A stretch of DNA of 41,823 bases, taken from NCBI GenBank assembly GCA_964561455.1, contig CAZLPS010000031.1:1-41823 (forward strand). Direction: 5' to 3'. The notes beneath the pieces were generated by a model. That model made no database searches, was not told the DNA's origin, and saw only the letters and a list, made by a program, of their open reading frames with translations. Positions 30,970 to 38,351 of the stretch are shown in pieces. This stretch comes from JABDGR01 sp964561455. GTDB taxonomy: Bacteria > Verrucomicrobiota > Verrucomicrobiia > Opitutales > JABDGR01. Position numbers and translations under genes: made by a program. Positions within the stretch are counted from its first letter, which is position 1, and the number at the start of each line of letters is the position of its first letter.

Positions 30970-31863
30970 TCAGCGTTCAACAACCAAAGCCACGCGAAAG
31001 CCAATGAAGTTCGCCCGGTATCCCGGGTCATAATCCCGATAGGCCGAACGGCAATAGCTTTCCTCGTAATACCAACCTCCGCCGCGCAGCACGTGGAACT
31101 CGCCCTGAAGCGGTCCGACCGGATCAGACACCGCTCCACCCGGGTAGCGCTTCGCATACCAGTCAGAACACCATTGATAGACGTTGCCCGTCATGTCAAA
31201 GAGCCCCCAGGCATTGGGCTGCTTCATTCCCACCGGATGAGTGGTGCCGCCGCTGTTGCGGTCATACCAAGCCATGGCTGGCGGGCTGCCGGCATACGCA
31301 CCCGTGGTGCCGGCGCGGCAGGCGTATTCCCATTGTGCCTCTGTCGGCAAAGTAAAAACGCAGCCTTCCGGCAACCGCCCCGCCGCACGCTCCTGCTCCG
31401 TCAGCTTTTGGCAAAATGCCATCGCGTCAAGCCACGAGACCTCTTCCACCGGTCCATTCGGACCCACGCTCTTGAAATCGCTGGGATTCGTGCCCATCAC
31501 CGCCAAATACTGACCCTGGGTGACATCGGTGGCACCGAGATAGAAATCGTCCGTCAAGGTCACGCGCATTTGCGGGCCTTCGTCCAATCCGCGGTTTGCC
31601 TCGCCCACGACACTGCCCATCATAAACGTGCCGGCCGGAATTCGTGCAAGTTTGATGCCACTCGCGGCGGCGAACTGCGAAACAAAGCCGGCCAGCGGGT
31701 CGGGTGCAATTACGGTTTGGCCGACCAGCGGTGGTGTTGTCGGAGGCAATGAACTTGAACCAAGTTGGCAGCCTGCGCTGGCGGCCAGCGCGCTCCATCC
31801 GGCGATGAAGACGCCCGCACGCCAGCGCATGGTGAACCACAATTTGGCGAGAGAGGGTGCCAT
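30970..31863 (-). CDS. Exported SUMF1/FGE-domain protein
   Basis: A 297-residue protein from ATG 31863 with a hydrophobic export signal ending 'LAASAGC', a weak lipobox (C32). The rest is a formylglycine-generating-enzyme-type (SUMF1) domain: 'RIPAGTFMMGS', 'VEEVSWLDAMAFCQKLTEQE', 'LPTEAQWEYACRAGTTGAYA', 'GLFDMTGNVYQWCSDWY' and 'VLRGGGWYYEESYCRSAYRD'. Only one Cys is present near the position of the copper-binding catalytic pair of true FGE, so sulfatase activation is doubtful. Most bacterial SUMF1 proteins have other, often unknown, roles. The frame is open 21 codons upstream, but the chosen start gives a proper signal peptide. No sulfatase gene is nearby. Confidence 0.87.
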   Translation of the reverse strand: MAPSLAKLWFTMRWRAGVFIAGWSALAASAGCQLGSSSLPPTTPPLVGQTVIAPDPLAGFVSQFAAASGIKLARIPAGTFMMGSVVGEANRGLDEGPQMRVTLTDDFYLGATDVTQGQYLAVMGTNPSDFKSVGPNGPVEEVSWLDAMAFCQKLTEQERAAGRLPEGCVFTLPTEAQWEYACRAGTTGAYAGSPPAMAWYDRNSGGTTHPVGMKQPNAWGLFDMTGNVYQWCSDWYAKRYPGGAVSDPVGPLQGEFHVLRGGGWYYEESYCRSAYRDYDPGYRANFIGFRVALVVER

Positions 31864-32022
31864 GGGTAAGTTGCCTGGAACAGATTCAATTATGAACATT
31901 TTTCGCTCAAAGAGGCAATGGCGCAAAGTACAATCCCTGACTCCGCGGTTGCCTCATGCCTCGATTGCGTCTTGTCTAACCCGAGAGTAGCCCGGTTCGC
32001 CGCCGTTCGAATCAACCACCCC

Positions 32023-33189
32023 ATGCTCGCAACGCTCGCAGTGGCCAATTATCGTTCCCTGCGCAGCTTGCTGATGCCGCTGCGCCGGCTCAACCTCGTC
32101 ACGGGCGCCAACGGCACCGGCAAGTCGAGTGTCTACCGCGCCCTGCGCCTGCTGGCCGATTGCGCGCGGGACAGTGGAGTCGTACCCGCATTGGCGCGCG
32201 AGGGCGGGCTGGACTCCACCTTGTGGGCGGGGCCCGAGAACTTCTCACGCGCCATGCGCCGGGGTGAACAGCCGGTGCAGGGCACCTTGCGCAATGATCC
32301 CGTCAGCCTAAAACTGGGGTTTGCCGGTGATGATTTTAGTTACTCGATCGAAATGGGATTGCCGACCCCGTCTGCTTCCGCCTTCGCCGGTGACCCCCAG
32401 ATCAAGCGCGAATGTCTTTGGCATGGGCCCTCCTTCCGCCCCGCCGCCCTGCTGGTGGATCGGCGGAACGTCACCGTGCGCATTAAGGGCGATGACAGTG
32501 AATGGCGCATGGTCACCACGGCGCTCTCCCCGTTTGACAGCATGATGTCGCAGTTGGCCGACCCGCGAAGCGCCCCGGAATTGCTGCTCCTGCGCGAGCA
32601 AATTCGCTCTTGGCGGTTCTACGACCATTTTCGCACGGACGCAGACGCCCCCGCGCGTCTGCCGCAGATTGGCACATACACACCCGTGCTGGGGCATGAT
32701 GGCGCCGACCTCGCCGCGGCCCTGATGACGATCGGGGAAATCGGCGATGGCCGGGCGATGGCCGTTGCGGTGGCTGATGCTTTTCCAGGAGCCAGCATCA
32801 ACATGCAATATCAAGGTGGACGCGTGGTCGTGGCCATGCAGCAGCATGGGCTGTTGCGCCCACTTTTGGCCGCCGAACTCTCAGACGGGACGTTGCGTTA
32901 TCTCCTCTGGATCGCTGCCTTGCTGACGCCCCGCCCGCCGGCTCTGCTCGTGCTCAATGAACCGGAAACCAGCCTGCATCCCGACCTGCTGCCCGCACTC
33001 GGGCGCTTAATCGCCCAAGCTTCCGCCAACACCCAGGTGCTGGTGGTCTCCCACGCCCAGCAGTTGATTTCGACTTTGGCGACAAACCCGGAATGTCAAA
33101 CGCTACGTCTGGAAAAAGAGCTGGGTGAGACCCGAATTGCCAACATCGGCAAATTCGACCTTCCCACCTGGCACTGGCCGCCCCGCTAG
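32023..33189 (+). CDS. RecF-like AAA ATPase (COG4637/AAA_21 type)
   Basis: A 388-residue protein from ATG 32023 (MLATLAVANYRSLRSLLMPL). Walker A 'GANGTGKSS' is at residues 28-36. The far C-terminal half has Walker B/signature 'LVLNEPETSLHPDLLPALGR' and the switch segment 'VLVVSHAQQLIS', the split arrangement of SMC/RecF-like ATPases. 'LAREGGLDSTLWAGPE' is shared by a family of stand-alone predicted ATPases with this layout. The usual Walker B Asp is Asn (N312), which I believe is common in this subfamily. There is no TOPRIM domain, so it is not an OLD nuclease. A role in DNA repair or defence is possible; no partner gene is adjacent. Confidence 0.85.
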   Translation: MLATLAVANYRSLRSLLMPLRRLNLVTGANGTGKSSVYRALRLLADCARDSGVVPALAREGGLDSTLWAGPENFSRAMRRGEQPVQGTLRNDPVSLKLGFAGDDFSYSIEMGLPTPSASAFAGDPQIKRECLWHGPSFRPAALLVDRRNVTVRIKGDDSEWRMVTTALSPFDSMMSQLADPRSAPELLLLREQIRSWRFYDHFRTDADAPARLPQIGTYTPVLGHDGADLAAALMTIGEIGDGRAMAVAVADAFPGASINMQYQGGRVVVAMQQHGLLRPLLAAELSDGTLRYLLWIAALLTPRPPALLVLNEPETSLHPDLLPALGRLIAQASANTQVLVVSHAQQLISTLATNPECQTLRLEKELGETRIANIGKFDLPTWHWPPR

Positions 33190-33282
33190 ATGCACTCTTC
33201 GGTTGCAACTTAAACCTCAAATGCTTTGCTTTAATGGCCCGCCCCCTTCGGCCTGCACCCTTTGACTCATCCTTCCCCTCCT

Positions 33283-33355
33283 TTTCAAATTTCAAATCTC
33301 AAATTTCAAATTTCCGCCCTCCCTGCTCCCTGTTCCCCGCTATTATCCCCACCCC
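33283..33355. repeat. 'tttcaaat' leader repeat, copy 1
   Basis: Tandem units tttcaaatttcaaatctc and aaatttcaaattt are followed by a pyrimidine block (ccctccctgctccctgttcc) ending at the ATG of the cupin gene. The same two-part structure recurs at 34654-34732 before the next gene, with very similar wording. The block would place a C-rich segment at the ribosome-binding position instead of a Shine-Dalgarno sequence. Confidence 0.6.
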
Positions 33356-34621
33356 ATGCCCACTGTCAGCCAACTTAAAACGGTAAATACGAACGTCAAG
33401 GCCCTCATTGAGGGCACCCTCGCCGACACCGGCGGCCTGTTGCGCCTCGCGCCGTGCTGGGTGCCGCGTTCATTTCTCCAGCCCGGCAAGCGCCTTAAGC
33501 TGCATCCGGACGATCTCTACGCATTTGGCCTCAACCGGGGCGGCATTGACGAGCGCTGGTTCGCCTCGACCACGCCTGCGGCCAACGACAACCGCACGCC
33601 CGACGAAGGACTAAGTTACGTTGTGGCGGGAGGCAAACGCTTCACCCTGGCCCAAGCCGTGGCCGAGTGCGGCGCCGAACTGATTGGCCCGGCCATTTGG
33701 AAGAAATACCGGAAGTGGCCCGTTTACTCGAAATTCTTCGACAACATGGGCCCCATCCCGCACCACCTGCACCAGTCCGCCGCGCAGGCGAAGCTGGTCG
33801 GCCAGGAAGGGAAGCCCGAGTCCTATTATTTCCCGCCGCAGCACAACAATGTCGGCAATAATTTCCCCTACACTTTCATGGGGCTCGAGCCCGGCACCAC
33901 CAAAGCCCAAGTCCGCCGCTGCCTCGAGAATTGGAACCGGGGAGACAATGGCATTCTCGACCTCTCGCGCGCCTATCGCCTGAATCCGGGATCTGGCTGG
34001 CTGATCCCGCCGGGCGTGCTCCACGCCCCTGGCTCGCTCTGCACCTACGAGCCGCAGTGGGGCTCGGATGTCTTTGGCATGTACCAATCGCTCGTCGAAG
34101 GCCGCGAGGTGCCGTGGGCCCTGCTGGTGAAGGACATGCCGAAGGCGAAACACCTCGACTTGGACTTCATCGTCAACCAGCTCGATTGGGACGAAAACCT
34201 CGACCCGAATTTCAAGGACAACCATTACCTCGAACCCGTACCCGTCACTGACACCCGCGCCGAGGGCTACATGGACCGCTGGATTGTCTATGGCAAAGTG
34301 AAGGGCAAACAGTATTTTACCGCAAAGGAACTCACCGTCGCACCCAGTGTGAAATGCACGATCAGGGACGGCGGCGCTTATGGCTTGATCACCGTCCAGG
34401 GTAAAGGCCGGATGAACAAACTCCCCCTCGACTGCCCCAAACTCATCCGCTTTCACGAACTCACCGAAGACGAAGTTTTTTGCACCGAAGCCGCCGCGAA
34501 GGCCGGCGTCACCTTCGAAAACACCAGCCCCACCGAGCCCCTCGTCGTCCTCCGCTATTTCGGCCCCGATGTCCACCCCAACGCCCCGGGGTTGGGCGCA
34601 TATCGTAACAATGAATTCTAG
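33356..34621 (+). CDS. Phosphomannose-isomerase-like cupin protein
   Basis: A 421-residue protein with the double-cupin layout of type I phosphomannose isomerase homologues. 'GPIPHHLHQSAAQAKLVGQE' with 'GKPESYYFPPQHN' supplies the His/Glu metal ligands of the first barrel, and 'GSGWLIPPGVLHAPG' is a second metal-site turn. The C-terminal barrel contains 'GGAYGLITVQGKGRMNKL'. True ManA activity is uncertain; many such proteins are uncharacterised sugar-binding or isomerising enzymes. It heads a same-strand module with a TIM-barrel sugar isomerase and a Gfo/Idh/MocA oxidoreductase, which points to sugar or polyol catabolism. Confidence 0.75.
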   Translation: MPTVSQLKTVNTNVKALIEGTLADTGGLLRLAPCWVPRSFLQPGKRLKLHPDDLYAFGLNRGGIDERWFASTTPAANDNRTPDEGLSYVVAGGKRFTLAQAVAECGAELIGPAIWKKYRKWPVYSKFFDNMGPIPHHLHQSAAQAKLVGQEGKPESYYFPPQHNNVGNNFPYTFMGLEPGTTKAQVRRCLENWNRGDNGILDLSRAYRLNPGSGWLIPPGVLHAPGSLCTYEPQWGSDVFGMYQSLVEGREVPWALLVKDMPKAKHLDLDFIVNQLDWDENLDPNFKDNHYLEPVPVTDTRAEGYMDRWIVYGKVKGKQYFTAKELTVAPSVKCTIRDGGAYGLITVQGKGRMNKLPLDCPKLIRFHELTEDEVFCTEAAAKAGVTFENTSPTEPLVVLRYFGPDVHPNAPGLGAYRNNEF

Positions 34622-34653
34622 CTGCGTTTTTCGCCCCACGCGGTCCGACTCTT

Positions 34654-34732
34654 AATTTCAAATCTCAAATTTCAAATCTCAGATTACTGCCTGACTCCCC
34701 GCTCCCTGCTCCCCGCTAGCACCCCTCCCGCC
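34654..34732. repeat. 'tttcaaat' leader repeat, copy 2
   Basis: Units aatttcaaatctcaaatttc and aaatctcag, then ctccccgctccctgctcccc and a short tail ending at the ATG of the TIM-barrel gene. The order and wording match the copy at 33283-33355, so the two leaders are direct repeats about 1.37 kb apart. No gene lies in it. Confidence 0.6.
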
Positions 34733-35770
34733 ATGCCCCAAAACACCTACCCCAAACTCCACAACGCGATGTGGCCCGGCCTGGTTGGCAAGGGCAGCCC
34801 CGGCGCCGAACCGGTCATTCCCCTCGATACGATGCTCGATCTCACCGCCAAAGCGGAAGTCGGCGGCGTGAAATTCGACGGCGTGGATCTCTTCCTCTAC
34901 AATCCGCACGTGGACATTAATATCGCCGACGACGGCATCAAGGCCCTCGCCGCCAAAATCACCGGCCGCGGCCTCGCCATCGGCTCGGTGGTCGCACCCG
35001 TGTGGTTCGATGCCTCCGCCATGGGCGACGCCACCAAACGCGCGAATTGGGTCACCCACGTTCGCAAAGCCTGCCGCATCGCCCAAAAACTCCGCGACCT
35101 CGGCGCGCGTCCCTCCGGCGTCGTCCGCATTGACTCCGCCGCAAGTGTCGCCGACTGGCTCAAGGACCCCAAAGGCAACACCAGGCTCATTGCCGCCACT
35201 TTCCGCGAAGCGGGAAAAATCGCCAAAGACCACGGCGAGCGCCTCGCCGCCGAGGGCGAAATCTGCTGGGGCGGCATGCACAGTTGGAAATACATGGTGC
35301 AGCTTCTCGAAACAGTGGACCTGCCGAAAATTGTCGGCTTCCAGGCGGACATGTCGCATACCCACCTCTACACGCTAGGCGAAAACGCCCCCGAACACCG
35401 CCTTGTTCCCAAGAATTACCACTGGGAGCCCGGCGCCTACCACGCCGCAATGAAGAAGCTTACCGCCGCCCTCCGACCCTGGACCATTGATTTTCACGTC
35501 GCGCAAAATGATGGCACCGCCTTCGGCTCCGGCGACCATGCCAAAACCGGCCGCCACTGTGTTGCCACTGACCCGCGCGGCAAACTCAACATCCCGCGTG
35601 ACTCCGCCTATTGGCTCCGCGACGAACAGGACAAAGTCACCAAAAAGATGAAACACATCTGCTGGGATGGCTGCATGTTCCCGAACGAAACCATGCTCAA
35701 GCAGCAAACCTGGAATGACGTGCTGGCGGCGATGATTGAAGTCCGCAACCTCCACGGGTGGGCCGGCTGA
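34733..35770 (+). CDS. Sugar phosphate isomerase/epimerase-like TIM barrel protein
   Basis: A 345-residue protein of the xylose-isomerase-like / AP-endonuclease-2 TIM-barrel superfamily. 'KAEVGGVKFDGVDLFLYNPH' gives the early strand-loop with acidic residue, 'LAAEGEICWGGMHSWKYMVQ' the central metal-binding Glu and His region, 'VGFQADMSHTHLYTLG' the D-x-x-H-T/H ligands, and 'IDFHVAQNDG' a late His ligand. Such enzymes isomerise or epimerise sugars and polyols with a divalent metal. It sits between the cupin and the Gfo/Idh/MocA gene, a common arrangement in carbohydrate or inositol-type pathways. The substrate is unknown. Confidence 0.8.
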   Translation: MPQNTYPKLHNAMWPGLVGKGSPGAEPVIPLDTMLDLTAKAEVGGVKFDGVDLFLYNPHVDINIADDGIKALAAKITGRGLAIGSVVAPVWFDASAMGDATKRANWVTHVRKACRIAQKLRDLGARPSGVVRIDSAASVADWLKDPKGNTRLIAATFREAGKIAKDHGERLAAEGEICWGGMHSWKYMVQLLETVDLPKIVGFQADMSHTHLYTLGENAPEHRLVPKNYHWEPGAYHAAMKKLTAALRPWTIDFHVAQNDGTAFGSGDHAKTGRHCVATDPRGKLNIPRDSAYWLRDEQDKVTKKMKHICWDGCMFPNETMLKQQTWNDVLAAMIEVRNLHGWAG

Positions 35771-35778
35771 TCCGAAGC

Positions 35779-35881
35779 GATTGTTGTATTGCTCTATTGT
35801 TGTATTGTTAAAAAACAACCACGGTCGTCACCAAGCAATCCAGCAATTCAACAATATAACAATATAACAATATAACAATCG
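35779..35881. repeat. Long inverted repeat with 8-bp tandem units
   Basis: The arms 35779-35810 and 35850-35881 are 32 bases each and differ from perfect inversion at four positions; two of these would be G-U pairs in RNA. The right arm is itself a tandem array of aacaatat (three full units plus a partial one). The loop is 39 bases. It sits in the 162-base gap between the TIM-barrel and oxidoreductase genes, with clearly lower GC than its surroundings, and could fold as a long hairpin or represent a small mobile palindrome. Confidence 0.7.
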
Positions 35882-35932
35882 AGCCATCCCACTGCCAAAA
35901 TTCCACCTTCCATCCCTTACCTCCCCCAAAAA

Positions 35933-37072
35933 ATGCGCCCCCTCAACATCGGCCTCATCGGCTACGGCTTCATGGGCCGCGCCCACTCCAACGCTTTCCG
36001 CAAGGTCGGCAACTTCTTCCCCCTCGACCGCACCCTCGTCCTCAAAGCCGCCTGCGGCCGCGATGCCGCAAAAACGAAAGCCTTCGCCGATACTTGGGGC
36101 TACGAATCCATCGAGACCGACTGGCGCGCGCTCGTCACCCGCGATGACGTTGACCTGATTGACATCGCGGCGCCCAATAACGTCCACGCCGAAATCGCCC
36201 TTGCGGCGGCCAAGGCGGGCAAAATGATCCTCTGCGAAAAGCCCCTCGCCATGAATCCCGCCGAAGCCGCCAAGATGGTCAAGGCCGTTGAAAAGGCGAA
36301 GGTTCCCAACATGGTCTGGTATAACTACCGGCGCATCCCCGCCGTCACCCTCGCCAAGCAACTCATTGACGAAGGTCGCCTCGGCAAAATTTTCCACTAT
36401 CGCGCCAAATTCCTCCAAGATTGGACCATCTCCGCCGACGTCCCGCAAGGCGGCCCCGGCACTTGGCGCCTCGACGCCTCCATCGCCGGCAGCGGCGTCA
36501 CCGGCGACCTCCTCGCGCACTGCATAGACACCGCGCTCTGGCTCAACGGCGGTATCAAGGAAGTCACCGCCATGACCGAAACTTTCGTCAAGGAGCGCAA
36601 GCATGCCCTGACCGGCAAACAACAAAAAGTTGGCATTGACGACGCCTCCGCCTTCCTCGCGCGCTTCCGCAACGGTTCGATGGCCACCTTCGAAGCCACG
36701 CGCTACGCCCGCGGTCACAAAGCCCTCTACACCTTCGAAATCAACGGCGAGCATGCATCCATCTTCTGGGACCTTCACGACCTCCACCGGCTCCAGTATT
36801 TCGACCATCGCGACGCCTCCAACATCCGCGGCTGGCGCTCCATTCACGTCAGCGACGGCGACCAGCCCTACATGAAGAACTGGTGGGTCCCCGGCCTCCA
36901 AATCGGCTACGAACACAGTTTTGTGCATCAAGTTGCCGATTTCCTCGCCGGTCTGGCAAGTGGCAAACCCGCCGCCCCCACCTTTCGCGACGGCCTCGCC
37001 ACGGATTACGTTACTGATGCCGTTTTGAAATCTGCCCGATCCGGACATTGGGTGAATGTGAAATCGGCATGA
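35933..37072 (+). CDS. Gfo/Idh/MocA-family oxidoreductase
   Basis: A 379-residue NAD(P)-dependent dehydrogenase. The N-terminal Rossmann fold has 'IGLIGYGFMGRAHSNAF' (GxGxxG-type) and the family signature 'MILCEKPLAMNPAEAAKMV', whose EKP lysine is catalytic. The C-terminal alpha/beta domain contains 'GTWRLDASIAGSGVTGDLLA' and 'HCIDTALWLNGG', where the D and H of 'GDLLAHCID' complete the active site. Enzymes of this type act on sugars, inositols or their derivatives. It follows the TIM-barrel isomerase on the same strand, and the two plausibly work in one oxidation/isomerisation route. Confidence 0.92.
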   Translation: MRPLNIGLIGYGFMGRAHSNAFRKVGNFFPLDRTLVLKAACGRDAAKTKAFADTWGYESIETDWRALVTRDDVDLIDIAAPNNVHAEIALAAAKAGKMILCEKPLAMNPAEAAKMVKAVEKAKVPNMVWYNYRRIPAVTLAKQLIDEGRLGKIFHYRAKFLQDWTISADVPQGGPGTWRLDASIAGSGVTGDLLAHCIDTALWLNGGIKEVTAMTETFVKERKHALTGKQQKVGIDDASAFLARFRNGSMATFEATRYARGHKALYTFEINGEHASIFWDLHDLHRLQYFDHRDASNIRGWRSIHVSDGDQPYMKNWWVPGLQIGYEHSFVHQVADFLAGLASGKPAAPTFRDGLATDYVTDAVLKSARSGHWVNVKSA

Positions 37073-37112
37073 ATTGGACATCAAGATCCCGAGCACAGGG
37101 AAATTTTCACCG

Positions 37113-37721
37113 ATGACGCAAAAGACAAAAATTCCCCCTTTAGTCGTTCTCGTTTTGGCCGGAACGATCTTTTCCATTTTTTTGCTGACGCGCGAGAAAA
37201 CAAGTCCCAGCCCCGCCGTCAAATCCAACGTTTCCCCCCTGCCGGGCGCCGCCGCAGCCCTCCCAAGCCCAACGCCGCCCTCACCGAAGCCCGCCGCCGA
37301 CCTCTATCGATTTTCGCCGGAAAGTTCAGCCGCCAAACTAAGCCAAACCGAGCTTAAATCCCTGATTCAGGACAACCCCATCGCGGCGGCCTATGCGCAG
37401 GACGTCACCGGTGATCTGAATTTCGGTTACATCGCCATCCGCATCGCCAAGAGATGGGAGGTTGATGACCCGCAGGGAGCGGTGGCATGGGCGCAAGGGC
37501 TGCCAGCGGGTGACGCGCAGAATGCGGCAGTGAAAGTCATTTTCGTGCTTTATGGCACCAAGGATTTTGCCGCCGCACTGACCCTGGCGCAATCCCTGCC
37601 GCCCGAGGGTTCCAACGCCCGCGCGCTGGCCTTCGAGAGTTTGGGGAATGTCGTCGAGTTGGCCACCATGACTAATCCGGCCAAGGCGGCGACGATGCGC
37701 GCGGCATTGGAGGGAAAATAA
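37113..37721 (+). CDS. Small membrane-anchored protein, verrucomicrobial type, unknown function
   Basis: A 202-residue protein from ATG 37113; TTG 37074 is an alternative. One N-terminal transmembrane helix (about residues 7-26, PLVVLVLAGTIFSIFLLTRE) is followed by a Pro/Ser/Ala linker and a helical C-terminal domain with two tandem motifs, 'DPQGAVAWAQGLPAGDAQNA' and 'DFAAALTLAQSLPPEGSNAR'. This 'A..WAQ.LP.GDA.N' pattern occurs in large verrucomicrobial repeat proteins and suggests helical-hairpin repeats; this copy has only two. No enzymatic motif is seen. It may be the last gene of the carbohydrate module. Confidence 0.65.
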   Translation: MTQKTKIPPLVVLVLAGTIFSIFLLTREKTSPSPAVKSNVSPLPGAAAALPSPTPPSPKPAADLYRFSPESSAAKLSQTELKSLIQDNPIAAAYAQDVTGDLNFGYIAIRIAKRWEVDDPQGAVAWAQGLPAGDAQNAAVKVIFVLYGTKDFAAALTLAQSLPPEGSNARALAFESLGNVVELATMTNPAKAATMRAALEGK

Positions 37722-37739
37722 GCCGCCAAAAACTTTCCT

Positions 37740-37889
37740 TTATTCCCCGGGTGGTTCCTTCAACCGCCTGGGCAAGTCACGCGCGCCGTGCATCAGGCGC
37801 ACAATTTCTAAAACGTCGCCCTGCCGCCGGTAAAAAACCAAAATCTTCCCAAAGGGGCTGACTAATGGCATCGAGCGCAGTTCCTTCAT
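37740..37889 (-). pseudogene. ParE/RelE-type toxin remnant (N-terminal half missing)
   Basis: The reverse strand codes for 49 residues from ATG 37889: 'MKELRSMPLVSPFGKILVFY' and then 'RRQGDVLEIVRLMHGARDLP'. The 'FGKILVFYRRQG' and 'RLMHGARDLP' motifs are the second half of a ParE-family toxin, which is normally 90-100 residues, so the N-terminal half is absent. The start codon overlaps the stop of the antitoxin remnant (ATGA), which points to a deletion that joined the two. The product should lack toxicity. It was too short for automatic frame lists. Confidence 0.75.
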
Positions 37890-38083
37890 GGTCGCCGCTT
37901 TTCGCGGATGATGCGTTCGCCCAAGGACTTCAATTCATTGCGCGAATAAGGAGTAAACGGGCCCTTGATACCCTTTAACAATTCTGCCTCCAACTCGGGC
38001 CCGTCCTCATTTCAGGCAAAAAGAAATCCCGGGCCATGGTTAAGAGCCGGGGCCTTGGGCGCACGGATGATGGCAGTTTTCAT
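37886..38083 (-). pseudogene. ParD-type antitoxin remnant with in-frame stop
   Basis: From ATG 38083 the frame reads MKTAIIRAPKAPALNHGPGF and reaches a TGA at 38012-38014. Immediately after, in the same frame, it continues NEDGPELEAELLKGIKGPFT and ends 'LGERIIREKRRP' at 37886. The 'ELEAELLKGIKGPFTPYSRN' tail is the ParD-like toxin-binding segment usually preceded by a ribbon-helix-helix or Phd-like domain, which is missing here. I read it as a broken antitoxin. A sequencing error at the TGA would repair the frame but not supply the missing DNA-binding domain. Confidence 0.6.
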
Positions 38084-38204
38084 CGCCAAAATCGTATTAA
38101 AAAAGCCTGGCGAAAACAAAGCCAAACCTGGTTCGACTTAAATCGGCTCACTCCGATTGTCTAAGCCAGCTTGCCGAAATTTCCAAATCGTCCAATGTAG
38201 AACC

Positions 38205-38351
38205 ATGAAAACGGCGATTGATATTCCCATTAGATTGCTCCGGAAGGTCGTCAGGCACACGGGCGCCAAGTCCGAGCGGGCGGCCGTAGTCGCAGCCATA
38301 ATCGAATTCAATCGCCTGCGGCCCCTCAATAAAATTCCCGGAGTCGCTTAA
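38205..38351 (+). CDS. Orphan VapB-type antitoxin
   Basis: A 48-residue protein from ATG 38205: 'MKTAIDIPIRLLRKVVRHTG' and 'AKSERAAVVAAIIEFNRLRP'. The 'I.IP..LL..v...TGAKS..aAV..Ai.ef' pattern is the ribbon-helix-helix VapB (type II antitoxin) family, which usually has about 65-80 residues and a C-terminal toxin-binding tail; that tail is short here. No VapC PIN-domain gene follows. Instead its stop overlaps that of the convergent nucleotidyltransferase by 4 bases. It is likely a solitary antitoxin or remnant. Too short to appear as a separate frame in automatic lists. Confidence 0.65.
   Translation: MKTAIDIPIRLLRKVVRHTGAKSERAAVVAAIIEFNRLRPLNKIPGVA

Noticed and set aside
32023..33189. OLD-family or Gabija-like defence nuclease
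   Set aside because: The ATPase lacks a TOPRIM domain and has no adjacent helicase or nuclease gene; it fits a stand-alone RecF-like ATPase family.
33611..34639. 342-codon reverse frame opposite the cupin gene
   Set aside because: Shadow of a conserved cupin gene; no start context or family motif.
35828..37228. 466-codon reverse frame opposite the Gfo/Idh/MocA gene
   Set aside because: The sense strand encodes an intact oxidoreductase with EKP motif; the reverse frame is Gly/Val/Glu-rich shadow and runs into the AT-rich repeat.
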